A stretch of 64,000 bases of DNA from Daphnia pulex (taxonomy: Eukaryota; Arthropoda; Branchiopoda; Diplostraca; Daphniidae). The DNA is taken from positions 4,154,001-4,218,000 of the forward strand of contig NC_060020.1 in NCBI RefSeq assembly GCF_021134715.1, written 5' to 3'. A program made the translations under genes and the position numbers. The notes beneath the pieces were generated by a model, which saw only the letters and a program-made list of their open reading frames with translations, had not been told where the DNA came from and did no database searches. Every line of letters begins with the position of its first letter. Within the stretch, counting starts at the first letter, position 1. Shown here piece after piece: positions 34,234 to 48,300 of this stretch.

Positions 34234-36695
34234 TTAGTTGAGAATTTTTTCAACTGCCGAAGTGTCAAAAGGATCAACTTCGTCCTCAACTGGCGAGTCG
34301 TCAAGTAAAACAAACGATGTCACCTGCAACTGAGGTTCAACCGGAAGCACAGGTGACGAAACGGTAATACAAGTATTACCAGTGGCAGAGGTATTGACGG
34401 AATTAACTACCGAAGTGTCAAATGGATCGATTGCGGAGGTGTCGAACGGATCGATGGATGATGTGTCAAAAGGATCGACGGCAGAGGTGTCGAATGGGTC
34501 AGCAGCTGGAGACTTTAAAGGTTCCCGTTCAGACTTGTTCTCTGTTGGCTTCTCCTTTTCGGGTGGACTGTCGTTGAGAAAGAGAGCGTCAAACGAGTCT
34601 TGAGCTTGAAGAGGTGGGACTGTCGGATTGACTGGAGCTGACGGGCGAACCGGAGCGGGAGATGGTCGATCGATTTTAGCTGCAATAGCTGCGATTGCTG
34701 AGGCGGAAGGAGGTGGCGGAGGCCGAGAGGGTGGAGCGCCAGGCCGGGAAGGAGGAGCTTTCTTGGAAACAATACTAGTTTCGACTTGATCTTTCTTTAA
34801 AACTTTGTCGACAGAACTAGTGTCGAATGGATCGTCTCCCTCTTCTTCGTCTTCCTGCGGAAGTGGTTGTTTGGCCAACGACTGGTAAGCGAGAGCTTCG
34901 AACTCGAAATCCTCCTCGTCGAGAAGTTCTGGCTGCTTCTTAGGTTGCACGGGTGGATTTGGCTTGGGAGGCTTCACAAAATCTTCGTCGATTGGCTGAT
35001 CGCTGCCCTCTGGAATGACGTCAAACTCGGCGAGGATATCTTTCAAGTCAGGTTCGACACTGGAGACCAATTCTTCCCCGAGATGGACTTCACTATGTGG
35101 TGTCTGTTGCACACTACTGGGTCCGGCTGAGTGGTTGGTCGAAGGCGTCACTCCCAACGAATTGCCTTGCAGCTTTTGATCGACCTCGTTGTCGTCGAAA
35201 CAGCACAGCAACTGAATCTCGGAGGGCGGTTGAACGATTCGTTGTCGGCTGGCTGTAGACCCTTGGTGATGTTGTTTCTGTTGATGATCGGCAGCGTTGG
35301 CTGCAGTCAGAATCTCCACAGCAGCGCCGATACTAACTAGCGCTTTTTTCTTTTTAATCACGGGAAGTGGCCCGACAAGTTTCTCGACGTCTGACGTGTC
35401 AAAAGGATCGTCGCCGGCAGCAGCCTCAAGTGTTGGGCTGTCGGGAACGTAGGCAAGTTTCAATTCGCCACTAGTGGCGATATCAACGTATTCAGTGTTG
35501 AAAATGTCCTCGTCGTCTTCGTTTTCGTCTTGCTTTTCGAAATCTTGATTGAATTCCTCCGGCTGTTGCTCGGCAACCTCTTCGACTTGCTGATGGGTGG
35601 CAGCGGCTTGATCAGTTCCAGCTTCTTCCTCGTTCAAATCTCTAAATTTATCTCCTTCTTCAAAGCCAATCCATTTGGTTTTGTGACCATTCGGTTCGGC
35701 ACTGGCACCAGAGCTGTTGTTGGCAGATGAGGATGCACCGACAATTGGTTTAACCTCTTCACCAGGAGTGGGTGTTTCGGGTTTCTTGTTCCTCTGATAA
35801 TAGCTTGTCTTTTTGATCCGTCCCAAGTCTTCTTGGGTTTTCTGAAGGATCGTATCAACACCTGTCGGAAATAATCATTTTATTTGGGCCATTCACAAAC
35901 AGCATCAGATGTCTATTACTCCGTTGTCTATCGACTTAAAACAAAACTGATATTAAAGATTTCATTTTAAGTGATTTGCTATGATACAAATTCGAGAACA
36001 CATTTTATACTTCATTTACCAGATGACATTTGATTGTGACTACTCGAATAAATATCGAATATATTCTTGTTAATGGTTATATATCTTTATTTTAAGAGAT
36101 TAGATTATCTAAATTTATAAGGACTCGGAAAGATATTTGCTGATAAGTTTCCGAATCAATCAGTTTGCAGTTGTATATATTTATGAGAATTCTAGGATTT
36201 CCTGAGAGGACTATAAAATCAGCTAAAATCCCCGAGAAATGGAAAATCATTACAGAAATATTCAATCGATCGCGATGAAATGCGTTGATATCCATTATTC
36301 ATCGATCCATTTGCCAATTGTATAACTTTACATTTTTATCGTGAAGGGGAGAATGACGGATGGCCCATCAAGATCAATATTGACTTTGAGTTTGGCAAAC
36401 ATTAAATATTACCTGATGTGAGAAGCTTGAATTTTTGCCACTCTTCACTGTCTTTCTTGTCGGCACCGGGCTCGGCGGCTGCAGCGGCTTCGTTTCCAGT
36501 CGATGTCCCGTTTTCTTCAGCGGATGGGTCAAAATCTTCACCAGTGGCGGCTGCTGTGGCGGCGGCGGCGGCAGCGGCTGCGGCCTTGTCACGACGATAT
36601 TGTTCTAGGATTGCCGGATCAAACAAATCGTCTTCTTTCTCTTTGCCTTTCTTGCCTTTGATCTTCTTCTTCAAGCCTTTGCCTAATTTGTGCAT
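34234..36695 (-). CDS. stnA: Stoned A (DPF-motif endocytic protein), first cistron
   Basis: Two coding exons, 36413-36695 and 34234-35861; 636 residues. The exon with the ATG also holds 24 nt of leader after an acceptor at 36720-36721, so the 5' UTR is spliced. The N-terminus is very basic (MHKLGKGLKKKIKGKKGKEK), followed by DDLFDPAILEQYRRDKA and an alanine run. The rest is disordered and acidic, with seven DPFDTS motifs, four of them in close tandem, of the type that binds the AP-2 alpha appendage. Position directly before Stoned B, the DPF motifs and lack of domains all fit fly Stoned A; length is somewhat shorter than I recall for the fly protein. Striking oddity: after Met1 the chain has no methionine at all, and the coding strand has only two other AUGs, both out of frame and weak in context. 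Confidence 0.88.
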
Positions 36696-36721
36696 ATTCT
36701 ACGAGGGTCAATGCGGGAGCT

Positions 36722-39700
36722 GAATGAAAAAGAAATACAAAAACATGATTGAATGTTACGTACCACGACATTGCAATTCTTATGCCGAATGTTCACAGTT
36801 ATGTACACAATACTGGCATCAACGATACGTTTATTATTAATACTCTTCAATACTGGACGAATGAATATATACTGTCAAATTATAAGGGTCGCTGACGCAG
36901 CTCCTGTTCAGTCTACCATTCTAGATGTTGCGGGTCAGTGGGCACGGTACAACAAAAAAGAAAGAATCAATCTCGTCTGAATATTGGACAATCTATTTAA
37001 AATTGAATTGGAACTCGCAGTTCGAGGGCAGAGCTTTGGAGGTTCTTTCCGTTTCTTTCTATCGAGCTAAAAATCGATCATAAAATTTCTTTTTCTTTCG
37101 ACTTGACTGCCAGGGGAGGTGTATTCTCAGACTTGTTTTTCAAACGTTTTCTAAGCAAATATTTGCCATGAAAAGTTTTTTGGCACGTTCTCCCACATGC
37201 AGCTTGAAATGTACATGTCGAGTCGACAGACCCCACAGCGAGTCCGACTCTTACCCGGTCTTGGTATTGATCGCACAAGATTCTCCCATCCATTCTGTTG
37301 TGAAATCCGCTCTGTTGTCACGCAAAGCGGACTGCGTGGAAGCAAATCCCAATAGCCCTCCTACATTCACCCCCAAAGTGAAACCGGCGAAATATTTATG
37401 CGTTCGCAGCAACGTAGACTCGCCATCGCCGTGTAAGTGCATTCCAGAAATAGGCACGCTGAATTCGATTCTGACGTGATTTGATTCCCTTTTCGCTATA
37501 CCATCACCATTTCGACCGGCATCTCATTAGCAATTAACTGTCTTTTCAATCTAGACGGGTTCCACTTTCGCTCAATTTAGTTTCTAAACGAATTCTTGTC
37601 GACTATTCAAGCGCCCATCGATTGACGAATTCTCCGTAAGTGCAAGATAAAGTTCAACGTCAACAGAAAGCACCGTCTATTTAAATTCCTGCGCATATGC
37701 TCTTATCTACATGTATAAGACAGCTGGTGACAAACGACATCCAACAGTCTCTTTCTACTCTAGAGAGATTGAGAAGAGTCCGGATGGCAAACTACACGCT
37801 TCGTTACAACAGTAAAAACAAAAAAAACGGGAAAAAAGTAAAAATAACGAAATAAATCTAGCTCCTGCGTTAAATTTCCGAGAAAAATCAAACAAACAAA
37901 ATGAAAAACGAAGCAGAGGAGGAAAAAAAGCGGCAGAACAAATTGAAGGGCTGTGGAAAAACCAAACCAACCAGACGGAAATAGCGCTGGATGACGGTTC
38001 AACAAGGGTGGCACGTGCTGCTGTGTCTAAACTGTCATGGCCTCGCTCTCCACATCTCTCCCAGAAAATCGAGCCTCATATAGCGCTATGCAGCTCGCTT
38101 GTGGGTTCCTATGTAGAGGGGGGACAACAACTCCCGCAAAGAACTTATTGCGTTCACGAGACACCTGCACAAGTGTCGGGTTTCCTTCGGAAATGGACGG
38201 GCAAACAAACAAAATCCGGAGCGGCAGCAGGATGAAGTGTGTGTGTATGGCAAACGGAGGGGGGAGGAAAAGAGAGTCACAGTGGCTTGAAACCGATATC
38301 TTTTCAAATAAAAATAGAAAGAGAGATACACAACAAAACAGACCGCTGTCTGACATTATAATGTCAAAAAGGGGAAAAACAGGTGCGGGAACACATGTCG
38401 CATTGCGAATACCCTGAGCTATCCATTTCCCAACTATATTTACCGGCTGTCTATATTTACATATAGCGGCTACGGGTCGGGTCTGTTATTTTGGCAACAA
38501 ATAATAATAAGCTTCGACGTGTTAAAAAACATTATTTGATCGATTCGGAAATTGAGCAAGATTGTCAACGATTGTCAACCATGTCGCAACTCGCTCTTTT
38601 AAACCTGACTGTTTACATGGCGATACAGAAAAATGTCGTCGGAAATGTTAGGGTAAAAAACTCTCTCTCTCCTTGCCGGTTCTTTCCAATCGATAAGCTT
38701 ATCGACGACAGCAGCAGCAGGCGCCCTATGACGCTGTCGAAATGAAGCCCCTCTCTTTTTTTTCTTCCGGCGGGGTAGCTTTGCTCTATAGGCTTCTCAC
38801 TCTCGCCAGTTCTGGCAGCCTGTCCACCTAGTCGTCAGAGACTGTGAGAGAGAGAGGGGGCCCCTAAAAATCGACCGCTTTCCAGATAGATGTGACGGTA
38901 GGAAAAGGAGAGGACCCCGATCAATACTCCAGCTAGCTCGCTAGATTTGCGCAATCGCGTTTTCGACCAACGTCATGGCAGTTGTTAAGTTGCTTTTTAT
39001 TTCGTCCTCTGGTTGACACGACATTCTGTGATACCAACGAACCGTGTCGTTAACAATTAAACGGAGAATGCCAGAAATTTAGCACCAATTTTCCATTTTC
39101 CTAAAGAGATTGTCGGACGTATTCCGGGTGTCAGTCAAATGCAAAAATCAATCCCATACACCATATGATGAGTCATCATATGATGTGTGACGTATACACA
39201 CACACACACAGGGCATTAGAGACATTTCGTTCCAAGTTTTACATGGCGCAAGTTAAGAGATGAAAGAAATTAAATGAATTACCTTGAGCTCCTGTGACCA
39301 TGTTTCAACTTTGATGCAGCTTAGGGTAGACCGTGCATGATCTGGTGGTGCGGTTGGTCCTCGACAGTCACCGGAATATATGATGCAATACAGCAAAGAT
39401 GTGAATTAGACGTTGGTGGACAGAAAATATTATGCACGCAAAATGTTGACAATAGAGTCGGAGAGAACACACAACAGCTGCCGACAAAAAGCTGAAGATG
39501 AAAAAGTCTTTGATTTTTAATTTTCCCTTCTCAGCTCGATGAGGATCGAGAAGGTTACCAACGATCGCCGACACGCGAAGACTCGAAACTGAAAGATCGG
39601 GAACATCCCGATCGGTTTCGTTCTCCTTTCTGCCGCGAGGAGGAGTTTAAAGCAGTCGGCTCCTTCTCCCATGTTGCCCAATAAAAGCATTAAACGGTAC

Positions 39701-39900
39701 CCCCCTCTCGAGCACAGCTAGGCTCCTCCTTTCGACGCCCACGCCCGTCGCCACGGGTGACGTCCTGCGGCTGCAGCACTGGGGAAATTTTTCCGTCAAA
39801 TTCTATGAGTCTCCATGACAACGCTTAGTTATAGCTATACTCATGGCATCATTTCTCTTTTTTTTTAATTATTAACACGTAACGATACCTTATGTATTTC
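36722..39900. other. Upstream region and 5' UTR introns of the stoned gene
   Basis: No coding exon is supported. It contains a CA repeat near 39197-39210 and a G/C-rich, promoter-like stretch at about 39600-39800 with GGGTGACGTCC. A possible minus-strand leader exon ends at the donor near 39282, but it carries an ATG and cannot be confirmed. Numerous short open frames on both strands show no family resemblance. Confidence 0.4.
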
Positions 39901-42316
39901 AACAGAACTGTGAAACTCGTGCAAACGCTTTTGCATGATGGATGACGTCGCCATCTTGTTGGTGGCCATTTTCGGCTTTGTCAAATTCCTTCAAAGACTA
40001 GAACGACAACAGTACGACTATCTTACTTTGGTAACTTACTACTTAAATCTATACTGGTAAGTAATATGCTGGATTAAATATTCTCTCATCCTTTTACTTA
40101 TTACTGGTCTGTAAGAGTTGTTCACTTGGGCTTTTGGCACTAGTTGCAGCCGTCTAGTGAAATATTCGTGCAGCCAACGAAACGTCGTGAAATGTTCTCG
40201 TTAGATTGCGCAGTGATTGCCTTAAATTCAAATTGTATCGGTGTAAAAGTGTACTTTGACTACTCAAAACTTTTACTTCTGATTTACTACACTTCTTTAC
40301 TTTGGTTTTACTGCACTTTCGAAAAGTTTGACTTTGTTTTACTTCATTTTAAAAAGTGAAGTGGATTGTAACATAACAGTAAGAATCCAACCATCTACTT
40401 AAACCGCACATCAACTTAAAAGCATCCACAATCTGCGAACATACCAGAAAATACAAAATAGAAAAGGAGAACTTACTCAAAGTTGGTCACGAATATATCC
40501 AATAGAATAGGCAATGGTAAACACGTGTATAAAACCGCGCGAAAATGGACTACCTGCTTCCATCGGCGATTAACTGGAAATGAGGAGTCCAGACGAATTA
40601 ACCTGAGCTGTGTTGCAATATTTATTAAAAATAGTGGCGTCAAATTTCCAAATTTAGTAATTTAAAAAAATTAAATCAATCAGAATTGTAGAACTTGGAT
40701 GGTCAGTAGGTTAAGCCTGAATTTTATAAATTTTTTGTTGGTATTTATCTTTAAGAAAAATTATATTTAATCACTGTTGATGTTTAGTTGGCAATCTCCA
40801 AGGAATTATCCCTTTCCAAGAAATTCAAAATTCAAATGAGTTTAACTGCATTATTTGAAACTTGAAAGTCCAATAAATTGTAGGCCTTTTATACCTTCAT
40901 ATTCTTTCTTTTTCAATTTGTATTCATTCATTTATTATTGTTATTTTCTTTTGTCTTTCCTTTTCTATCAAGAGGATCTCTCACGGCTAGGTTGTCTCAC
41001 AGGGAATAAAGTTCGAAATAATCAAAATGAAACGAAGAAGCCAAGGGGAAACATCATGTTATAGTGACACACCGATAAAAGACACCCAATCAGTTATAAA
41101 AAAGGAGGCCTATACAGTTTATATTATTAGGGAGATGGTAGGAGATGCATTGAAAATGAAACGAAATGATTTCAAACAGAAGAGAGGAATAGGTTTAAGT
41201 TTAATAACAAATCAATATAACGGCGATTTTGGTTTTCTGGGTCGGGAAAAAGTCACACGGAAAATGAAATGTCAAACGCGGTTTGTTGAGCGAACCGGTG
41301 CGCTGCGATCATCTCCACTATTATATTACACACCCAACACAACACAACTGGAAGCTATATTCTGGGAGATGGGAGGCGAACAAGTAATCGAAGCAAACCC
41401 ACCAGATAATCATTGAAAGGTTTCAACCATAATAATAAGACAATAATAATAATAATAAGAGATGACGACGGGAGAACTAGATATCATTATGTTCTTATCG
41501 TGAATCTGAATGTATAAACCATATGAACGGTATGTACATATCGATTCAACCCACAAATAGTTATTACTATTACGAATATATTCTAATTATTACTAGATTT
41601 GATCAATGGCATTTCCAATAGCATTTTTGATGATGCATTACGAGACGTTAGATTCAGTTACGACAGCCAATAAAATGAAGACCTATATCTAGCTTGATTA
41701 GATTGCAGGGGAGGGCCAAAAAAGCAGCTCTATGGAAACACACAGCACAAGGAGAGTAGTACTATATAGAGGGCAACTGATATATATATATATATTTGAA
41801 CACAACAACAACATGGTTTCCTAATCTTGTTGGTTGGTTGGCAGTTATTAACTGTCCTCTCCAATGAGAAGCAGGAACTAAATTGACTGGCTAGCAGCAG
41901 CAGATGACTAGACACACACACACACACAATGCCACTTTGATGACGAGAGAGAGAGAGAGCTATAGGGGAGAATTTGTTCCGAGTCCACAGGATTTGTTCT
42001 GTTGTCCGGCGAAAGACAGCGCGGCGGAGGCAGATATATAGAAAGCAGCAGCAGCACATACACAGAAAACAAACAGACGGCGGACATCACGCCGCGCCAT
42101 GTTTTGGCAGTTGCGGTTATCGATTCTCTCGACACTATATGATAGATGTATAATATACTAACTCCAATGGGTATATGGCAATAATAACAATATACAAACG
42201 ATGGCCGAATTGTAATTTAGACGCGAAGGAATCGATTATAAAACGAAGATGACATTTATTCGCTTCTTCCGCTTGACAGATTTGCGTTTCTTCTCTCCGC
42301 CATGCTATAATAACGT
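39901..42316. other. Intergenic DNA and 3' UTR of the modular-protein gene
   Basis: Near 39940-39975 a CRE core (TGACGTC) lies beside a CAAGATGGCGA-like element on the minus strand, suggesting a core promoter. The part from about 42316 down is the 3' UTR of the minus-strand modular gene; an AATAAA read on that strand lies near 42253. Microsatellites include ATA repeats near 41440 and AC repeats near 41912. A 129-codon plus-strand frame at 41027-41416 resembles nothing. Confidence 0.4.
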
Positions 42317-45300
42317 CTACTCGGTTGATATGGATGACTCTTCTTCCGGACTGCTGCTAGGTATTTCTTCACTCTGCGAAAGATGGTAGTTGGCCAAATG
42401 GCATTATTATTATATTGATATCTTTATGTGGTAGAATCAAAGAATTGTGAATGTAGTACCGGAGCTACGACTGAACTTCGGTTACTGTGAACGTCCAAAT
42501 CCATGCCAAATGGAGCAACCGAGAGCAAATTGGACTGTGCCAGAACGTTGGCTTCCATGTCGTCCAGGTTGTTATCCAATTCGGCCAGAGAACTATCAAA
42601 TATATACCAAGGAAAGTTAGTAGCGCTATATTCATCAGATTGGCGAAAGAAAAAAGAAATGCAAGAGTATGGTCGTAAATATCTGTGCTGTCGGTCTCAC
42701 GAACTCTGAAATGACTTTTTGGCATGTCACATTTGACGCGGTCGTGCGTTATTCAATTGAACCGAAATGGAGGGCTGCACAGCCAAAACACAAGAAGAAG
42801 AGAGAAAATGCGGACCATTTCCAAGCGGAGAATGAGCCATGGTACATATACAGAAGGATGCGGAGGAAGAGGATTTACGGGGGGAGCAAATGGTGGAATA
42901 TAAGAGCGGGACGTCTGTCGCGAAATAAAAATCAATACTCAACCAGTGGAAGTCTGTGTGTATACATTTCTCGATCGACGACTCTCCTTTTTATATAAAC
43001 GCAGAGTTAGAAAATTGTAACAGAATTTGTACAGGTCTCTTTGTTGCGCGTCTTTTTATTATTTTTGGCGGGGCTTTCAAACACGATAACAAAATGACAA
43101 CTACTTTGACGTGTTATCATTGTCTTTTTTTGTTTTTTCTCTCGGCTTGTACATGTACATATTTTTTGGGAAAAATGTCTTCCAAGTTTTGTTATTAAAT
43201 AACTGGCAAAGACCCAGTATTGCATCGATAGATTTCTCCCTCCGGGGACGCCAGACACGGGAGAGAGTCTATCTATAAGACAACTGACTGCGCAGAGTGC
43301 GCGCTGCCCGATGACCTTTGGCATTACAAAAGAGATCGCCAGTGATTGGGGAGAGCGCCGTAGTACGACATCCCGTTCGTGAGCGAGACCAGAGTCTGCA
43401 AACAGCCACACAAGACGGGCGAACCAAAAAATCTGCGCCGTGAACCACACACTACACGCCATCGCTTCTTTCCCGTCTCTTACATAAGAGTTTCCTTATC
43501 CTTTCCATCAACTTTGGGCCGCTTGATGAACGAACCAAGTTTCTTTGATGCAACCCCCCAACCAGAAAAAATCGATAAATATGTTCACCAAACAGTCTCT
43601 CGTTCTTTTGCCAAACGTTGTTGAAGCCTGGCCCTTATTCGATCGTCTCTGTGTTGAATTGAAGAAAAGAAAAAAAGTCATCACTATATAAAATAATGGC
43701 GAATGTTATAACCATAAGTCAACAGCGCACGATCGGCCATAGGATTTTCCTTCACGTCGTTCAAGGAGCGCCGAGCGAAGCCTTACACAAAGTCAGGCAG
43801 CGGTACCTAATCAATATCTTGCAAGGGCAGATATTTTTCCAGGGTAGGAGAGAGAAGGGGGAGCGTTATGACAACCGTTGAGCTGAAAAGTCAATGGATA
43901 GAGAGAGAGAGGGGGGCGGCCCCTCCGTGAAAACACTATAAGAACAGAACGTGAATTACGACTACGCATGACTGTTGGAGGGAATAGATAACCTTATAGT
44001 ATTCCCGAACAGATACTATAAGTTACATTTGTTCTTTAATTGTTGTTCTTCCGGATCTTGTGTAACACGACTATACCGGATCGGTGCCAATGCTGCCGGT
44101 TACTCGTGTGTCTATACCGTTTGGAAATAGAAAATAAGGAGCTAGAGCCGATAACAATATATAGGCGTGACGTGATAAAATAATAACAAAGCCATTCGAC
44201 CTGCTCGGCTAGCTGCGAAAAAGATAAAAAGAGAAATAAAGAAATGGGAAGGAATATAACACCAAAAGAGAAAAGGATGCGCAAAAGGAAGAAAATGTTC
44301 TACAGTATATCCGGTCCACAAAAGTTGAATATATAACAACCGAGAGAAAAGATGTGTGCGCAATCACCTCGACTGGGAGATTCTTTGGCGAATTGAAACG
44401 GATGCCTCGTCATCGTCTGGCGGAGGCGATCGATCCTCTTCCATTTCAGTTTCTTCGATCTCTCTCAGAAGCGCCGTCTCACTGCTGACGGAATCCTTCC
44501 GAACTGGTAGGACTAGATTTATCTTCTCCGGATCCTCCTCTTCTTCTTCTTCTTCTTCCAGCTCTAGTCTTGTGTCAGTCGCTTCATCCGGCTTATTCGC
44601 TTGAACCACCAGAGTTGACTCTTGGTTATTTTTGGCTTTATTATTCACCATCACTTTGATGGCTTTGGCTTCTTTGACAGGTTCGGGAATCTCTTCCACG
44701 TTGATCCATTGCTGACTGGATTTGGTGGGCTGTTGCGGCGGCGGCGGCTGATTCTCTGCTGGCGCATCGTCAACACTCGTCGTCGCCTGATGTTGGAAAC
44801 GCTTCTGTGAAATAAAAACCTGTTCGGAGAACGCCTCCCAGTTGCTACAGACGCTGCCCACCGTCACTTTGACAGCTGGGACGGCCACAGTCGAAGCTGA
44901 TGCAGCTATTAAATCGTCCACGGATTCCTCCCGTTCCGGTTTCGGTAACGAAACTTTGATTTTGGGAATCACCAGAGCTGCTACTCCTCCCGACGATGGA
45001 TCATCTCCGGCTGCGGCGATGCTGTCCGTTCTGGCGATTTTGACGTAATCGTTGATGGAACTCGGTCCGAAAGAAACGGAACAACGGGGTCGCTGGATGG
45101 GCGTTGTTTTCAGCTCGCTTATTCTCATCCGGACGGGCGTAATGACCGGAGCGATAGGGCGTTCGATTGGCAAAGTTGTCGGAACGAACGGCAACTCCTC
45201 CTCGATCGAATCCTGTTGATGGAAGAAACTGATTTCTTCTTTGCGAGGTTGAATCGATGAACCCGACGGAATGGCGGAATCTTCCGATTCCACCAGATTA

Positions 45301-48300
45301 TCGCCCGACTCGTTTCCCGTATCCAAAACTTGGTGCTGGAATCCAGCATCGCCTTCGTCCAAATCGTCGCCGGAATCTCCCAGCGATCGGCCGGGTGACG
45401 AATCGCGCGAAGGCAATGGCAGACTCAACATTCGACTTCCGGATTCTTGGCCGTTTGGACGGCCAGCCGACGACGCCATTGACAATTTCTCGTCGACAGC
45501 TTCGAGTTCTGGTTGCTGGTCTTTTAACTTGCTGCTCTTTCCACTCCGCTTGCCAAATAGCACGGAAAGAACGCTGCGGCCTTTGTGTCCGTCTTTCCTG
45601 CTGTCCGTCCTTTCCGGTTGCGAATGATGTGCTGGACTGTCGTCGGAAGAGTCTCCGCCTTTAGCCGATTTGGCCCAACTGCTCAATTCACGATTAGCCG
45701 TTGATGGTTGCTGATCCGTTTGGGCTTCTTCGGCTCCTTGATTCGATCTCAAAGTGCTGCCCAGCGACGTCCGCCGGCTCGGGAACGGAGACGACGGTGA
45801 CGGTGAAGCCGATTCGAAACGTCTCGAAAGAGCCGGAGAGGCTAAAGGTGAACTCTGGGCAGACGAATCGGATTGAGGAATGAAACTCTGAGGTGGCTTG
45901 GGACAGGCCACCGGTTTGGGCATGTGACGGCCCGGACGGACCGGATTTGGCGAGGCGGCGACCGTCGAGGCTGCCTTATTGCTGGCCAGCATTGATGCGA
46001 TATGTCCATTGCTGTGCTGTGAAGGCGGGCTGGCCGTGTCCTCTGAGGAGGACCTGGACTTTTTCTTCTCCGGCGACAATTCAAACGTCGACAAATGATG
46101 AACCGGCCAAGTGGCTTCGAACTCGGACACAACTTGGTCCGGCCAATGGGTGGCAAAATCGACCGTCTGCTTATTCTCGTCCGTCGCTCCCATCAGGCTG
46201 GACGACGAGCTGTTACTCTGCGTCGTCTTATTCTCCTCCAGATGATTGCGCATTATGGCCGGCATGTCGGAGACGGAACAGGAGGAATTGGATAATTGGT
46301 CCTCGTCGTCGTCGTCGTCCTTTTTCCGTCTTTGCAGAGCGGCTTCGACCAGCTGGATGGCCTCGAGGACTTGACTTTCCTGGCGGGGGATTTGTTTGGC
46401 TCCGCAGAACGACGTTTCGACCAGCATCCGATGAGGCGAAGGCGATCGGTTGACGCGACGGTCGGGCACTGGAGTCGAGTGGTTGCTCAACAATCGCAGG
46501 CTGGGACTGCTGGGCCGCGATCTGGGCTCCGTTGTGTATTTAACAGACATGGTCGGCTGACTGCTGCTGGCCGGCGGATCGACGTCTTTTGGATGAATAG
46601 CTGGACGTGAAAGTGGAGTGTTGTCGTCGTCCTCTACGGCCAGTTTAGATCCGCAGAATGAGGTCTCGACAATCATCGGCGAAGGGGATCGCATGGGCCG
46701 TCGATCCCGATCGGGAGTCGGGCAATGATGACTCAACATTGTGCCGCAAGGACTGACTGGGCGAGATCGAGGCTCGGTGGCGTACTTGACTGGCAGCGGG
46801 TGAATGGAAACTTCAGTGACGTTATGGTCGACGGCCGCCGGCAAGTAATTGGCTCCTGCCACCGAATCCTGACGGACTTGCTGGGCTCCGATGAAGGAAG
46901 TCTCGACCCTCATGCGATGCGGCGAAGGGGATCTGGCCGTCCGGTTGATTAAAATCGGCGATTCACTACGAGAAATGGAAGCTGCTGTGACGATGGGCTG
47001 GTGGTGGTGCGCAGACGGAACGGGACTAGCCGGCCTAGAGCGAGGCTCAGTCGCGTATTTGATGGGCCTCAAACCAATCGATCCTTCCGGGCCACCGGCC
47101 TCTGAAGGCCTTGTCGATAAGCTGCTAGGAGCTCTAGTCGACGGAACCGGACTGGGTGCTGCTGCTGCTGCAGCATCTTCTTTGCTGTCCCGTCTGGCCA
47201 AATGTTTCGGACCGCAAAAGGACGTCTCGATCATCGGAGATGCACAGCGATTCCCGCCCGGCAACGATTGAGACCCGCGTCGAGAACCAGCGGCCGTTAT
47301 GGGCATCAAATTCAAAATGCTCTTGTTGGCGGTGGGACTAGCCGGCCTGGATCGAGGCTCCGTGGCGTATTTGACGGGTTGGATGGAGAGAAGTGAGCCA
47401 AGACTGGGCATAGGGCTAGGCCCCCTGGGCGCCACATCGTCATCAGCAGGCACTTTCATTTGCATTTGGCCGCAGAACGAAGTTTCGACCAGGGTCCGAT
47501 GAGGCGAAGATGAGCGTCGCTGGCATCTGGGTGAGGCCAACCACCGGGCAGACGGGCCGGCGAATTCACTGTTGGCCGGGTTGAGACTGGCTGCCGGCGA
47601 CGGAGCCGACCAGCCCATTGGACTGGTCGGCCGCGACCGAGGCTCTGTGGCGTACTTGAACATAAAGGCCCGCATGCAGCCGGGCGATGAAGGAGTACCG
47701 ATTGGCGAAGCGCATCTGCTGGACGACCCGTCTCCCAGCCAAGTGTTTGGATTCAACAGAGACGGGCGTCGCGACGCCTCGAATTCTAAAAGCTCTTCTT
47801 CTTCTTCGGCCTCTTTGGCCGCAGCGGCCGCCAGGGTCTTGGGTCCGCAGAAGGAAGTTTCCAGCTGCATTCGATGCGGCGACGGCGAGCGGCGGCCCGA
47901 AAAGGCCGAGAGAAACGACATGCCGGACGTTGCCGACACGTTGGATGAGATGGAAGACAGTCTCGTTTCCCGGCACGGGAATACGAAAGGATCGGTGGCG
48001 TGCTGGTTGTTTCTCGTCCCCATGGACCCCCTCCGTTCCAGTGGGTTGCCGGGCGGCGCCTCGGCGACGTTGCTGGACGCTTGTCCACTCCTGCCAACTG
48101 AGGCCGATTTGCCTCCTGTTGCCAGGAGCGACGAGTTCCTGGAAAGTCTTCCCTTGGTATTGGAATCGGCCGAGTACGGGATGCCCATTCCTTCGGCACC
48201 GGATGATCGGAGATCGACATCGGCCGCTCCTTCCAGGAAGGCCGATGTCACATTGTCGGCGGCCATGTCCAGGCCGAAAAGCTCCCTCTCGGGAGTCGAG

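Noticed and set aside
35634-35690. Short out-of-frame AUG peptide (18 codons) inside Stoned A
   Set aside because: As a coding gene it is unsupported; it matters only as one of the two stray AUGs in the cistron.
41027-41416. 129-codon plus-strand open frame
   Set aside because: It lies in AT-rich DNA downstream of a minus-strand gene, has no family resemblance and no supporting splice or leader signals.
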